This document shows, one piece after another, positions 39,458 through 48,617 of a stretch of DNA of 64,000 nt. How positions within the stretch are numbered: position 1 is the first letter of the stretch; each line of letters starts with the position of its first letter. The stretch is from contig JBJFHL010000076.1 of NCBI GenBank assembly GCA_051893555.1, forward strand, positions 1-64,000. Direction: 5' to 3'. The translations under genes and the position numbers were made by a program. The notes beneath the pieces are model-generated. The model saw only the letters and a program-made list of their open reading frames with translations. It was not told where the DNA came from and made no database searches. Origin of the DNA: RGIG7179 sp051893555 (lineage in GTDB: Bacteria > Bacillota > Clostridia > Peptostreptococcales > Anaerovoracaceae).

Positions 39458-40916
39458 GGCAAGCCGTCCTTTCCAGGAAAGACGCGAGAGCAGCACGAAC
39501 TCCATTCCTGTCCATTTCGTTCAGATGTTCAGTCACGGCATCCTTCAGCCCCGGAATCGTACACAGGTCCATGCCGTGAAAATCTGTAGCGGCAAGATAG
39601 TCGGAAACCAGAGAGGCATTGTCAGCGTTCCCGCGGCGGATGAAGAAATCCAGTACAGCGGCTTCGTCATTTACGGTGCAGGATGTTCCGTCCGATTCCC
39701 GGCGGGCACTCTTATAGAACTTCAGCAGTGCAGCGAGAGAAAAGGTCAGACACTGGGGGAGAGAACCGAAATTTTCCACATAGGCGATCAGACTCGGCAG
39801 ACACCGTGTGCGCCATTTGGAAACGGAATTCAGCGAAATGGACAGCAGGGCGTGATTGACAAAAGGGTTCTCAAACCGTTCCAACACAGCCTTTGCAAAA
39901 TCCACCAGCTCGGATTCCGGCATAGAGAGAGAGGGAATCACTTCCCGGAACAGGACTCTGTGTATGAATTCCCCAACGGATGCGTCGTGCATCGCTTCTC
40001 TTACATAGTCCATGCCGCAGAGCCAGGCGAGCATGGCAAAGGAGGTGTGGGCGCCGTTGAGAATCCGCACCTTGCGTTCTTTATATGGCTTCTGATTTTC
40101 TGTAAACAGCACAGGTACAGATTCACAGTCGGGAAAGATTTCCTGACGGACAGAAGAATCTGCTTCAATCACCCACAGACCGAAAGGCTCCGCAACGGTC
40201 AGAAGCTGATCCGTGTAGCCCAGTTTCTGAAAGAACGATTCCGCATCACTGCCTGGAAAACCGGACACAATACGATCCACCAGCGTGTTGGAGAAGATAC
40301 AGGCTGTTTCCAGCCACTGAAGAAATTCGGAAGGAAGATCCCATTTTCGGGCCAGCCGGAGGACGCAGTCTTTCAGCACATCTCCATTTTGTTCGATCAG
40401 TTCAACTGGCAGAAGAATCACACCCTTCTGCGGATCACCGGCGAACCAGCGAAACCTTTCATACAGAAGCTGTGTCAGTTTACCCGGAAAACTGGCTGCC
40501 GGACGATCCTCCAACCTGTCTGTTTCCGAAAAAACGATTCCTGCCTCCGTCGTGTTGGAAATGATCAGTTTCAAAGTATCCAGCCTTCCGTAGGAGAGAA
40601 ACGTATCAAAATCTGTATACGGACTGGTAACTTCCTCGATGGAATCCACCACCTGCACCTGTTCTACTGTTTCTCCGTTCAGAATGCCGCGCAGCACCAC
40701 GGTATACAGGCAGTCCTGCTCTGTGAATCGTCTGAGATCACCTCGGTCGGTCGGTTTTATGACCGCAACGCTGCCGTGAAAGCCGCAGGAGTCATTCAGC
40801 GTCTGAATAAAAGAGTCCGTAAAGGCTCTCAGAAAATTTCCTTCTCCGAACTGAAGCACACGAATCGGCCGGGAAGGTTTTTCTGTAATTTTTTTTGAAA
40901 GCGGTTCTTTTTTCAT
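39450..40916 (-). CDS. uxaB: Tagaturonate reductase
   Basis: A 488-residue member of the mannitol dehydrogenase family with the UxaB hallmarks LQFGEGNFLRAF at the N-terminus, KLIISNTTEAGI, and RKVRILNGAHTSFA in the C-terminal domain. It reduces D-tagaturonate to D-altronate with NADH. AAAGGAT precedes the ATG. Transcription is divergent from the LacI-type regulator, with the operator TGTAAGCGATTACA in between. Confidence 0.95.
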   Translation of the reverse strand: MKKEPLSKKITEKPSRPIRVLQFGEGNFLRAFTDSFIQTLNDSCGFHGSVAVIKPTDRGDLRRFTEQDCLYTVVLRGILNGETVEQVQVVDSIEEVTSPYTDFDTFLSYGRLDTLKLIISNTTEAGIVFSETDRLEDRPAASFPGKLTQLLYERFRWFAGDPQKGVILLPVELIEQNGDVLKDCVLRLARKWDLPSEFLQWLETACIFSNTLVDRIVSGFPGSDAESFFQKLGYTDQLLTVAEPFGLWVIEADSSVRQEIFPDCESVPVLFTENQKPYKERKVRILNGAHTSFAMLAWLCGMDYVREAMHDASVGEFIHRVLFREVIPSLSMPESELVDFAKAVLERFENPFVNHALLSISLNSVSKWRTRCLPSLIAYVENFGSLPQCLTFSLAALLKFYKSARRESDGTSCTVNDEAAVLDFFIRRGNADNASLVSDYLAATDFHGMDLCTIPGLKDAVTEHLNEMDRNGVRAALASFLERTACHE

Positions 40917-40962
40917 AATGATGTATCCTTTGTTTTATACAATGAAAAATTGTAAAATAAAA

Positions 40963-40976
40963 TGTAAGCGATTACA
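40963..40976. promoter_or_regulatory. LacI-family operator in the uxaB-lacI intergenic region
   Basis: TGTAAGCGATTACA, a 14-bp palindrome with the central CG typical of LacI/GalR-family and CcpA sites. It sits 47 bases upstream of the uxaB start codon, where it would control uxaBA. Confidence 0.72.
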
Positions 40977-41098
40977 ATTACAATATAGTACTTATTAAAA
41001 AAATAGTCAAGCGTGAATTTTATTCAAATGTTTGAAGATGTGTTGAAATTCCAATAAAAACATGCAAATTAAAAATCTTTATTTCCGGAAAAAACGCC

Positions 41099-41127
41099 TT
41101 GACAAGTTCTAAACGCAGGAATATACT
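41099..41127 (+). promoter_or_regulatory. Promoter of the lacI-uxaC operon
   Basis: A consensus TTGACA (41099-41104), a 17-base spacer and TATACT (41122-41127). Confidence 0.72.
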
Positions 41128-41148
41128 GAAGTTAAGAAAAGATATAGT

Positions 41149-41162
41149 TGAAAGCACTTACA
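41149..41162. promoter_or_regulatory. Second LacI-family operator, downstream of the promoter
   Basis: TGAAAGCACTTACA, matching the first site at 11 of 14 positions, placed between the -10 box and the lacI start codon: the position of an autoregulatory roadblock. Confidence 0.55.
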
Positions 41163-41174
41163 CGGAGAGAGAAC

Positions 41175-42215
41175 ATGAAGCAAGCCACAATTTACGATAT
41201 CTCCCACAAGGCGGGGGTTTCCATTGCGACCGTTTCGAGAGTACTGAATGACAGCTCGAAAGTAAGTCCAAAGACCAAGGCTCGTGTGCTGGAAGTCATG
41301 GAGGAATATGGCTATGAGCCCAACGTGTTCGCAAGAGGGCTGGGAACCGGTTCCATGAAAACCATCGGTATTCTCTGCGCGGATGTGGCAGACATATACC
41401 TGGCAAATGCGGTTTCTTTTCTGGAAAGGGAACTCAGTCAGGAAGGATTTGAATCCCTCCTGAGCTGCACCGGGTACGAGTATAAGGATAAAGTAAAATG
41501 CATGCGAATGATGGAATCGCGAAAAGTAGACGCGGTCATCATGGTAGGTTCACATTATATAGAAGACAGTGCGAAAAAGAACGAATACATTCAGGATACT
41601 TCAGCACGGATTCCGGTCATGCTGCTGAATGGGTATCTGGAAGGCGATCATATCTACTGCAACCTTTCGGATGATTACGGTGCATTTTTCAATGCAGCAG
41701 AGCATTTGCTGAAAAGGGGAAGAAAAAATCTTCTGTTTCTATACAGAGAAGAAACATTCAGCTGTATGAGGAAAAGAGACGGCTATCTGGATGCTCTGAA
41801 AAAGTATGGCATTGAGCCCGATAACGCACAGATGTTCCAGAGCACCAACCGAATCCAGGACATTAAGGTTGAACTTCGGGAATACTTTCAGGACGGCCCG
41901 AAGGTGGATGGAATTCTGGCATGTGACGATGAGCTTGCAATCGGGGCACTGAAGTTTCTGCAGGAGCAGGGTATTTCCGTGCCGGAGCAGATTGCGGTAA
42001 TTGGCTGCAATAATTCAGTACTGTCCATCTGCTGTGAACCGGAGCTGTCTTCCGTGGACAACATGTGTGAAGTACTCTGCATCAATACGGTATCTATGCT
42101 GATGCGGATTCTGGAACAGCAGAAAGTCTCAACGAAAACTATTGTGAGCTGTAAGTTCGTGGAAAGGGGAACCACCCCGCATGATAAGGGAGAAAAAAGA
42201 GGTGAGTCGGAATGA
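41175..42215 (+). CDS. LacI-family regulator of the hexuronate island
   Basis: 346 residues. The N-terminal LacI helix-turn-helix is clear (ATIYDISHKAGVSIATVSRVLNDSSKVS, cited by position 3-30), followed by the hinge helix and a periplasmic-binding-like sensor domain (IGILCADVADIYLANAVSFLE to the end). The ATG at 41175 follows GGAGAGAG; a TTG at 41148 upstream lies within the second operator. Two sites with the LacI-type dyad flank it. It is probably the repressor of uxaBA and of its own operon, released by a uronate or KDG-like inducer. Confidence 0.92.
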   Translation: MKQATIYDISHKAGVSIATVSRVLNDSSKVSPKTKARVLEVMEEYGYEPNVFARGLGTGSMKTIGILCADVADIYLANAVSFLERELSQEGFESLLSCTGYEYKDKVKCMRMMESRKVDAVIMVGSHYIEDSAKKNEYIQDTSARIPVMLLNGYLEGDHIYCNLSDDYGAFFNAAEHLLKRGRKNLLFLYREETFSCMRKRDGYLDALKKYGIEPDNAQMFQSTNRIQDIKVELREYFQDGPKVDGILACDDELAIGALKFLQEQGISVPEQIAVIGCNNSVLSICCEPELSSVDNMCEVLCINTVSMLMRILEQQKVSTKTIVSCKFVERGTTPHDKGEKRGESE

Positions 42216-43612
42216 AAGCCTTTCTTGATGATGATTTTATGCTTGGCAGCGATACTGCCGTCAGACTGTATCGCCGGTATGCAGCGGATCTGCCTGTGAT
42301 CGACTATCACTGCCATATCAATCCGAGAGAAATCTATGAGGACCTGAAATATGAAAATATTACACAGGTATGGCTGTATGGCGATCATTATAAATGGCGG
42401 GCCATGCGAAGCTGCGGAATTGATGAAAAATATATCACCGGAGATGCTTCAGACTATGAAAAGTTCTGCAAATATGCAGAGGCACTGGAGTGGGCGGTGG
42501 GAAATCCGCTGTATCACTGGAGCCATATGGAGCTGAAAAAGTATTTCGGATATGAAGGCGTACTGAAACGATCCACAGCAGATGAAGTATGGAAGCGTTG
42601 CAATGATATTTTGCAGAATGAACCGCTCACGGTACGAAAAATCATAGAAAAATCCAATGTGGAAGTCATCTGTACGACCGACGATCCGGTGGACAGCCTG
42701 GAATGGCATCAGAAGATCCGTGAGGAGGGAAAACTGAAAACGAAGGTTTTACCGGCTTGGAGACCGGACCGGATCATAAACCTGGAAAAGAAGGAATTCC
42801 CGGAATATATCGCAGAGCTGGCGGAATGCAGCGGCACGGAAATTACAGGTCTTGACACTTTGAAAGAGGCCATTGTCAGAAGGATGGACTTCTTCAGCGA
42901 AAATGGATGTACCGTCAGCGACCATGGACTGGATTATGTTCCTTTTGCACCATGTACGCCGGAGAAAGCGGATGCTGTTTTCCGCAAGGTTCTTGACGGA
43001 CAGGGGGCAGAACGTCCGGAGATGGAACAGTATAAGACGGCTATGATGCTATTTCTTGCAGAAGAATACAGCCGGCGCGGGTGGGTCATGCAGCTTCACT
43101 ACGGCTGCCAGCGAAATATCAATTCAAAACGGTTTGAACAGCTGGGCCCGGATACAGGTTATGACTGCATCAGCAGCTATGCGCCGTCGGAGAAACTGAC
43201 CGCGTTTCTGGATGCAGTACATACACGCTGCGGTCTGCCAAAGACCATTTTATATTCACTGAACCCGAACGACAATACGATTATAGATTCCATCATCGGA
43301 GGATTCCAGGAAGGCTGCGCAGGAAAGATTCAGCACGGCTCGGCATGGTGGTTTAATGATAATAAGACCGGCATGCAGCAGCAGATGATTTCGCTGGCCA
43401 ACCTGGGTGTTCTGGGTAAGTTTATAGGAATGCTGACGGATTCCAGAAGCTTCCTGTCCTACACCCGGCATGATTACTTCCGCAGGATTCTCTGTGATCT
43501 GATTGGAGGGTGGGTCGAAGCCGGTGAATACCCGGAGGACGATGAGACCCTGCGCAAAATAATAAAGGGCATATCACACGATAACGCAAAAGAATATTTT
43601 GGTTTCAAATAA
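42212..43612 (+). CDS. uxaC: Uronate isomerase (glucuronate/galacturonate isomerase)
   Basis: A 466-residue UxaC of the amidohydrolase superfamily: VIDYHCHINPREIYED with the HxH, ICTTDDPVDSLEWH, LPAWRPD and MQLHYGCQRNIN are typical. It isomerises D-glucuronate to D-fructuronate and D-galacturonate to D-tagaturonate, the entry step for both UxuB and UxaB branches. It overlaps the regulator gene by four bases (ATGA), so the two are translationally coupled. Confidence 0.96.
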   Translation: MKAFLDDDFMLGSDTAVRLYRRYAADLPVIDYHCHINPREIYEDLKYENITQVWLYGDHYKWRAMRSCGIDEKYITGDASDYEKFCKYAEALEWAVGNPLYHWSHMELKKYFGYEGVLKRSTADEVWKRCNDILQNEPLTVRKIIEKSNVEVICTTDDPVDSLEWHQKIREEGKLKTKVLPAWRPDRIINLEKKEFPEYIAELAECSGTEITGLDTLKEAIVRRMDFFSENGCTVSDHGLDYVPFAPCTPEKADAVFRKVLDGQGAERPEMEQYKTAMMLFLAEEYSRRGWVMQLHYGCQRNINSKRFEQLGPDTGYDCISSYAPSEKLTAFLDAVHTRCGLPKTILYSLNPNDNTIIDSIIGGFQEGCAGKIQHGSAWWFNDNKTGMQQQMISLANLGVLGKFIGMLTDSRSFLSYTRHDYFRRILCDLIGGWVEAGEYPEDDETLRKIIKGISHDNAKEYFGFK

Positions 43613-43634
43613 GTGCGAAAGGAAGAACCTGAAT

Positions 43635-44384
43635 ATGAAGCAAGAAGTGAAAGAACCAATCTTAGAGGTGAGAGGGTTAAAGAAGAGATTTGGAAGCAAC
43701 CAGGTCCTCAGCGGTGTGGATCTTACCATCAATAAAGGCGAGGTAATTGCAATCATTGGACCGTCTGGGTGCGGAAAGAGCACATTTATCCGCTGCCTGA
43801 ATTTCCTGGAGCAGCCGGATGCAGGTGAAATAATCTATCATGGCCGTGATTTGATGCAGATGAAAAAGAAAGAGCGCCATGAGGCACTGAAAGGCGTGGG
43901 GATGGTATTCCAGCAGTTTAACCTGTTTATTAACAAGACTGTACTGGATAATATTACGCTGGCTCCGAAGCTGGTGCAGAAAATGGGGAAGGAAGAAAGC
44001 GAAAAGAAAGCCATGAAGTATCTGGAGATGGTCAGACTGACGCAGAAAGCCAATTCTTATCCTGCGAATCTGTCAGGCGGACAGCAGCAGCGGGTGTCCA
44101 TCGCCAGAACACTCTGCATGGAACCGGAACTGATCCTGTTTGATGAACCGACGTCTGCACTTGACCCGGAAATGGTGGGTGAGGTGCTGGAAGTTATGAA
44201 GAATCTTGCGGATCAGGGAATGACCATGGTTGTGGTAACCCATGAAATGGGATTTGCAAGAGAGGTGGCTGACCGGGTAGTATTCATTAATGAAGGAATC
44301 ATTCAGGAAAACACTACGCCGGACGAATTCTTCGACAATCCGAAGAATGCACGGCTGCGGGAATTTTTGAGTAAAATGTTATAA
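43635..44384 (+). CDS. ABC transporter ATP-binding protein, polar amino acid type
   Basis: A 249-residue ATPase of the GlnQ/HisP group. Walker A GPSGCGKST, the Q-loop QQFNLF, signature LSGGQQQR, Walker B ILFDEPTSALD and the switch histidine THEMGF are all present. GGAAG precedes the ATG at 43635. Its partners, a solute-binding lipoprotein and a permease, lie 3.3 to 5 kb downstream after four enzyme-like genes, so the transporter is assembled from a split operon. Although this class usually moves polar amino acids, the locus suggests a sugar acid or amino-sugar acid. Confidence 0.93.
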   Translation: MKQEVKEPILEVRGLKKRFGSNQVLSGVDLTINKGEVIAIIGPSGCGKSTFIRCLNFLEQPDAGEIIYHGRDLMQMKKKERHEALKGVGMVFQQFNLFINKTVLDNITLAPKLVQKMGKEESEKKAMKYLEMVRLTQKANSYPANLSGGQQQRVSIARTLCMEPELILFDEPTSALDPEMVGEVLEVMKNLADQGMTMVVVTHEMGFAREVADRVVFINEGIIQENTTPDEFFDNPKNARLREFLSKML

Positions 44385-44420
44385 ATCACAAGTTTTTATT
44401 GATACAGGAGGAAGATAAAA

Positions 44421-45173
44421 ATGGGTTTAGTGAAAGTAGCAAAGCGTAAGGAGATTACTTTTGATTACAAAGATGGTTACGCAGAAGTAGAGGTGTTAAA
44501 AGGAGAATGCGATCAGGCGAAATTCATGAGATGTTCCCTGATGCCGGGTCACTCTGTGAAGCCGGAGCTTTATTCGACGAAAGAGCATACACAGGTATTT
44601 CTCTTCCTGGAAGGTAAGGGTTATGTGGTGACACCGAGAAAGGGCTTCAATATCGAAAAAGGCTTTGCAGTCTTCGTTCCGGATTATGATACCGAAGAAT
44701 TTGAAATCGCATGCTCCACCGACAGTAAGAAGCCTTTGGAATACATTCACATTGTTACAGAATTAAACGATTATGACAAGCACTGCCTGTATGCATCCAA
44801 GATGCGTCTGCCTAGATTCAGAAATCTGGAAGATGGCTGGAGCTACTATGAGGATTTCAAGAGCGAGGACGTGGAGTCCAGGATGCTTCTGGAACACAGA
44901 AATCTGGGTCGTGTGTCCTGCGGTGCCGTCCTTGGCAAGGGCCCTTCCGTAGTTGGCCAGCACATTCATAATGAACTGATGCAGTGGTATATCGCACTGC
45001 CTGGTTCCAGAATGACATATACCGCCGGCGGTGAATCTGTAGTTCTGGAAGGCGGAGACATCAGCTATACTCCGACCGGTTATTATCACGGAACAGAGGC
45101 GGAAGATGGTGAAACCTTTGACTACATCTGGTTTGAAATGGTAAATGATTGTTACCCTGGTGAAATTGAATAA
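44421..45173 (+). CDS. Bicupin protein (first of a pair)
   Basis: 250 residues with two cupin barrels (about 30-115 and 150-245). The C-terminal barrel carries a metal site, GQHIHNELMQW, and a later histidine in YYHGTEA; the N-terminal barrel is less obvious, with TKEHTQVFLFLEG. AGGAGG precedes the ATG. It is paralogous to the next gene and lies between the transporter ATPase and two TIM-barrel proteins. Bicupins include sugar-acid isomerases and aminohydrolases; no specific reaction can be assigned. Confidence 0.75.
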   Translation: MGLVKVAKRKEITFDYKDGYAEVEVLKGECDQAKFMRCSLMPGHSVKPELYSTKEHTQVFLFLEGKGYVVTPRKGFNIEKGFAVFVPDYDTEEFEIACSTDSKKPLEYIHIVTELNDYDKHCLYASKMRLPRFRNLEDGWSYYEDFKSEDVESRMLLEHRNLGRVSCGAVLGKGPSVVGQHIHNELMQWYIALPGSRMTYTAGGESVVLEGGDISYTPTGYYHGTEAEDGETFDYIWFEMVNDCYPGEIE

Positions 45174-45196
45174 TACGTGCAGGAGGAATTAGAAAA

Positions 45197-45961
45197 ATGT
45201 CATTTGTAAAAGTATCAAGAAGTGCAGATATTGTATATAACTATGATGAAAATGGGGTTGCCAGAGTTCCCATTCTGGTAGGCGAGTGTAAGGACTGCGC
45301 ATTGGAAAGAGTGGCAATTCAGCCTGGCTGCAGCTGGACACCGGATGTTTATAAACTGGAAGAACACAATCAGGTTTTCCTGTTTATGGATGGGGAAGGG
45401 TACGTAAGAACTCCGAGAAAGGTATTCAACGTCGATGAAGTGGCAGTATTCGTTCCTGAATTTGACAAAGAAACCTTTACAATTCACTGCTCTCCGAAGT
45501 CCGGGAAACCGATGATGATTCTGCACGCAGTATCTGAAATTGCGGAATACGATTTACAGTGCCTGAAGCATTCGAGAATGTCCCTGCCGAGATTCAGAAG
45601 ACTCTCAGAGGCATGGCTTTATAAGGAATTCAATACAGCGGAAAATGTGCAGCAGCTGACTCTGTTGGAGCACCGCAATCTGGGCAGACTGTCCATGGGC
45701 GGCACCATCGACCAGGGACCGACAAAGGTTGGTACACATATTCATAACGAACTGGAACAGTGGTATATCGTGCTTCCGGGTTCTGAATTCACTTATTACG
45801 CGGAACATGACGGGGAAAAGGAAGAAATTCATGTAACCGCAGGGGACATTACCTTTACACCGCATTCCTCTCATCACGGAAGCTGGTGCGAAGAAGGAGA
45901 AGCCTATAAGTACATCTGGTTTGAATTATGTACAGACGGATATCCGGGAGATATCGCATAA
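45197..45961 (+). CDS. Bicupin protein (second of a pair)
   Basis: 254 residues, aligned over its whole length with the preceding bicupin (shared patterns EHxQVFLFxxGxGYVxTPRK and LLEHRNLGRxSxG, and HIHNELxQWYI). The C-terminal barrel has GTHIHNELEQW and the late histidines SSHHGS; the N-terminal barrel keeps EEHNQVFLFMDG. AGGAGG precedes the ATG. Having two similar but distinct copies side by side suggests a heteromer or two successive steps on related substrates. Confidence 0.75.
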   Translation: MSFVKVSRSADIVYNYDENGVARVPILVGECKDCALERVAIQPGCSWTPDVYKLEEHNQVFLFMDGEGYVRTPRKVFNVDEVAVFVPEFDKETFTIHCSPKSGKPMMILHAVSEIAEYDLQCLKHSRMSLPRFRRLSEAWLYKEFNTAENVQQLTLLEHRNLGRLSMGGTIDQGPTKVGTHIHNELEQWYIVLPGSEFTYYAEHDGEKEEIHVTAGDITFTPHSSHHGSWCEEGEAYKYIWFELCTDGYPGDIA

Positions 45962-45964
45962 ATC

Positions 45965-46810
45965 ATGAAGGACAGATTGTTACTGGGAAATAACGCACAG
46001 TTTATCCGTCATCCGTTTTCCGAATTTACGAAGGCTGCAGCCGAAAACGGGCTGGACGCTGTGGAGCTGACACTTCAGACACCCCATTTTTATGCGGACA
46101 GTGAGACATACCATGACCTTTCTTCTGCGAAAAGAAATCTGCAGGAGACAGGACTGAAGGTCTGTTCCACCGTGCCGCTCCCTTACCGCTACTCCATCTG
46201 TGCCGATGAAGGCACGATACAGCGCGAAAAGACACTGGGTTATTACAGACAGTGCATTTTGCTGACAGAAGAACTGGGTGCGTCTTATCTTTCCATTACC
46301 GGAAGCGGCGCAAACTATGATTATGATCCGAAGCGTCTCATGAAAAACGGAGCGAAGACACTGGAAGCACTTGCGGATTTTGCGGGGAAACACGGCGTGA
46401 CGCTGCTTCTGGGCAGTGTACTTGGGAAGGAGTGTATGGTCAATGCCTCCACTCCGGTCCTTGTCAGTCTGGAAGAAATCCGGGAAATGACGGAAACGGT
46501 TTCTTCCAAATACCTGAAGGTTTATCTGGACACAGAAGTCATCAGTCTCCGGGGAGAAACGATTTCCGGATGGTTTGATACCTTTGGTGAGGATATCAGA
46601 CTGGTGAGATTTACAGACGGAAACTATAACGGGTATCGGATCTGGGGCAGAGGCTGCCTTCCATGCAGGAAGTATCTGCATCAGCTCTGCGAATCCGGTT
46701 ATGCGGGTCCGTTGGCACTGACGGTGCCGGGCGAACGGTATATTGACGATCCTGTCTCTGCAATGAAGGAGAACATACAGGTTTTGCGTCAGAGCATGGG
46801 GCAGGTGTAA
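45965..46810 (+). CDS. TIM-barrel epimerase-like protein with degraded metal site
   Basis: A 281-residue xylose-isomerase-like TIM barrel (AP_endonuc_2 family), paralogous to the following gene. Three of the four metal-ligand positions of the family appear substituted when compared with its neighbour: E becomes G in LLLGSVL, H becomes R in VRFTDG and the final E becomes T in ALTVPGE; only D in YLDTEV is kept. It may be a non-catalytic partner or have a changed mechanism. It starts four bases after the bicupin stop. Confidence 0.72.
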   Translation: MKDRLLLGNNAQFIRHPFSEFTKAAAENGLDAVELTLQTPHFYADSETYHDLSSAKRNLQETGLKVCSTVPLPYRYSICADEGTIQREKTLGYYRQCILLTEELGASYLSITGSGANYDYDPKRLMKNGAKTLEALADFAGKHGVTLLLGSVLGKECMVNASTPVLVSLEEIREMTETVSSKYLKVYLDTEVISLRGETISGWFDTFGEDIRLVRFTDGNYNGYRIWGRGCLPCRKYLHQLCESGYAGPLALTVPGERYIDDPVSAMKENIQVLRQSMGQV

Positions 46811-46813
46811 ACG

Positions 46814-47650
46814 ATGGCAGCAATTAAGAGACAGCAGCTGGTTGCCATGAACCAGCATTACAGAAGGTTCTCGCTGGACTATTTTCTGGATTGTCAGGTA
46901 AAAGCAGGATTTCAGAATATTGAGCTCTGGTGTGGTGCCTCTCACTTCTGGATTGATTCCAGAGGTCATGAATCCTGCGAACCGCTGAAACGGAAATTAA
47001 AGGAGAGAGGACTGCAGGTTGTTTCCGTCACGACACCGAGCTGTGCATACCAGTATCAATATGCTTCACAGGAGAAGGAAATTCTTGAAGAGAGTTTTCG
47101 CTATTTCTCCAATGGCATTGAGGTAGCAGCAGAACTGGGTGCTGACCGGGTTGTGGTGAATTCCGGATGGGGTTACCAGAATGAAAACCGGGAGGAAATG
47201 TGGAAACGTTCGGCAGATAACCTTTATCGTCTGGCAGAGAGGGCGAAACAGTATGGAATTGTCTGCGTCATGGAGTCCATGCGTGATGACGAAACCAACA
47301 TTGTAAACAGTCTGGTTTCCGCAAAAGAAATGTATGAAACAGTGAATCATCCGAACCTGAAGATCATGGTGGATTCCATTGCGACAGGTGCTGCCGGAGA
47401 AACACTGGATGACTGGTTTGATGCCTTTGGAGGGGATCTGATCCATATGCATTTTCTGGATGGCGATCCATATTTACATAATGTATGGGGTGACGGCAAT
47501 ACACCTCTGGAACGTCAGCTGGAAACCATGAACCGACGCGGTTTCACTGGATATCTTGTTCAGGAGATCGCCGATGAAAAGTACTTTAATAATCCTTTCG
47601 AGGCAGACCTGAGGAATATGCGTGTGCTGGAAAGGTTTATTGAAGAATAG
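46814..47650 (+). CDS. TIM-barrel sugar isomerase/epimerase
   Basis: A 278-residue xylose-isomerase-like TIM barrel with the full ligand set of the tagatose-3-epimerase/IolE type: E in VMESMRD, D in MVDSIA, H in MHFLDG and E in LVQEIADE. Such enzymes epimerise or dehydrate keto sugars with a divalent metal in the cytoplasm. It starts four bases after its degenerate paralogue, and the pair is probably made in equal amounts. The true substrate is unknown; a keto-acid or ketose linked to hexuronate use is inferred from position. Confidence 0.78.
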   Translation: MAAIKRQQLVAMNQHYRRFSLDYFLDCQVKAGFQNIELWCGASHFWIDSRGHESCEPLKRKLKERGLQVVSVTTPSCAYQYQYASQEKEILEESFRYFSNGIEVAAELGADRVVVNSGWGYQNENREEMWKRSADNLYRLAERAKQYGIVCVMESMRDDETNIVNSLVSAKEMYETVNHPNLKIMVDSIATGAAGETLDDWFDAFGGDLIHMHFLDGDPYLHNVWGDGNTPLERQLETMNRRGFTGYLVQEIADEKYFNNPFEADLRNMRVLERFIEE

Positions 47651-47689
47651 AAAGAAAAAGCATTTATTTGAAAGGAGAAAAGGAGACAA

Positions 47690-48541
47690 ATGAAAAAGTT
47701 TTCAAAGAAAGTATTAGCGGTACTGCTCATGTTAGCTATGATGTTCACTTTCGCTGCATGCGGCGGAAATGATGAACCTGCTGCAACCGATGGAGAAGCG
47801 GAAGGAGATGGTTCCTTACAGAAAGTTCTGGATGCAGGCGTTCTGGAAATCGGTGCAGAAGGTAACTGGGTTCCTTACGTTTACAACGATGAAAATGGTG
47901 ACCTGGTCGGATTCGAAGTGGAAATGGCAAAGGCGATCGCTGACAAGCTGGGCGTTGACGTAAACTACAACATCGCTGATTCCTGGGATGGCGTTCTGGC
48001 TGGTCTGGAAGCAGACAGATACGACGTTGTAATCTGCGGTGCAGGCCCTACTCCGGAAAGAAAAGAAAAATATGAAGTAGCAAGACCTTATGGTGAACAG
48101 GTTGTTGCGCTGGTATGCCGTGCAGATGATGAATCCATTCAGGGCTTCGAAGATCTGGAAGGTAAGACTTCTGCAAACTCCCTGAGCTCCAGCTCCGGAA
48201 ACATTGCAAGATCCTATGGCGCTGATCTGGTAGAAGCTTCCCTGGAAGAAGCAATGATGCTGATTCAGGACAATCGTGCGGACTGCCAGGTAAACGATGC
48301 ATATGCAATTTCCGTATACATGGAAAAGAATCCGGATGCAAACCTGAGAATTGCTGCTTACTATGAACCGGAAAATGCTTACGAAGTGCAGTCTGCTCCG
48401 ATTATCAAGAAGGGCAACGTGGACTTATGTGAAGCAATCGATGCAGCTGTTGCTGAAATCATCGAAGAAGGTACTGCAAGAGATTTATGCGTGAAGTACT
48501 TCGGTGAAGACTTCGCCAATGGTGTTTCTTTATACCAGTAA
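47690..48541 (+). CDS. Solute-binding lipoprotein, family 3 (polar amino acid type)
   Basis: 283 residues with a lipoprotein signal (basic start, hydrophobic core and lipobox TFAAC, cysteine at about residue 25), then a type-II substrate-binding fold: EIGAEGNWVPYVY, GFEVEMAKAIADKLGVDV, WDGVLAGLEADRYDVVICG and TPERKEKYEVARPY. It captures the ligand outside the membrane for the transporter formed with 43635-44384 and 48618-49289. AAAGGAG precedes the ATG. The ligand may be an amino acid or a sugar acid. Confidence 0.92.
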   Translation: MKKFSKKVLAVLLMLAMMFTFAACGGNDEPAATDGEAEGDGSLQKVLDAGVLEIGAEGNWVPYVYNDENGDLVGFEVEMAKAIADKLGVDVNYNIADSWDGVLAGLEADRYDVVICGAGPTPERKEKYEVARPYGEQVVALVCRADDESIQGFEDLEGKTSANSLSSSSGNIARSYGADLVEASLEEAMMLIQDNRADCQVNDAYAISVYMEKNPDANLRIAAYYEPENAYEVQSAPIIKKGNVDLCEAIDAAVAEIIEEGTARDLCVKYFGEDFANGVSLYQ

Positions 48542-48566
48542 CTCTCAGTGAAATGTAATTTCAGAT

Positions 48567-48588
48567 GGGGACTCTTTTCAGAGTCCCC
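48567..48588 (+). other. Hairpin between binding-protein and permease genes
   Basis: A perfect 9-bp stem (GGGGACTCT with AGAGTCCCC) and 4-base loop TTTC, with no T-run. Such structures protect the upstream mRNA and allow the binding protein to exceed the permease. Confidence 0.7.
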
Positions 48589-48617
48589 ACGATGAACCTG
48601 TCTTCGGAGGCAAAGAA

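Noticed and set aside
43635..48541. Classical amino acid transport operon unrelated to sugar acids
   Set aside because: Transporter type alone would allow it, but the genes are embedded between uxaC and uxuA with enzyme genes inside the transporter run, so a sugar-acid link is more economical. The ligand remains untested.
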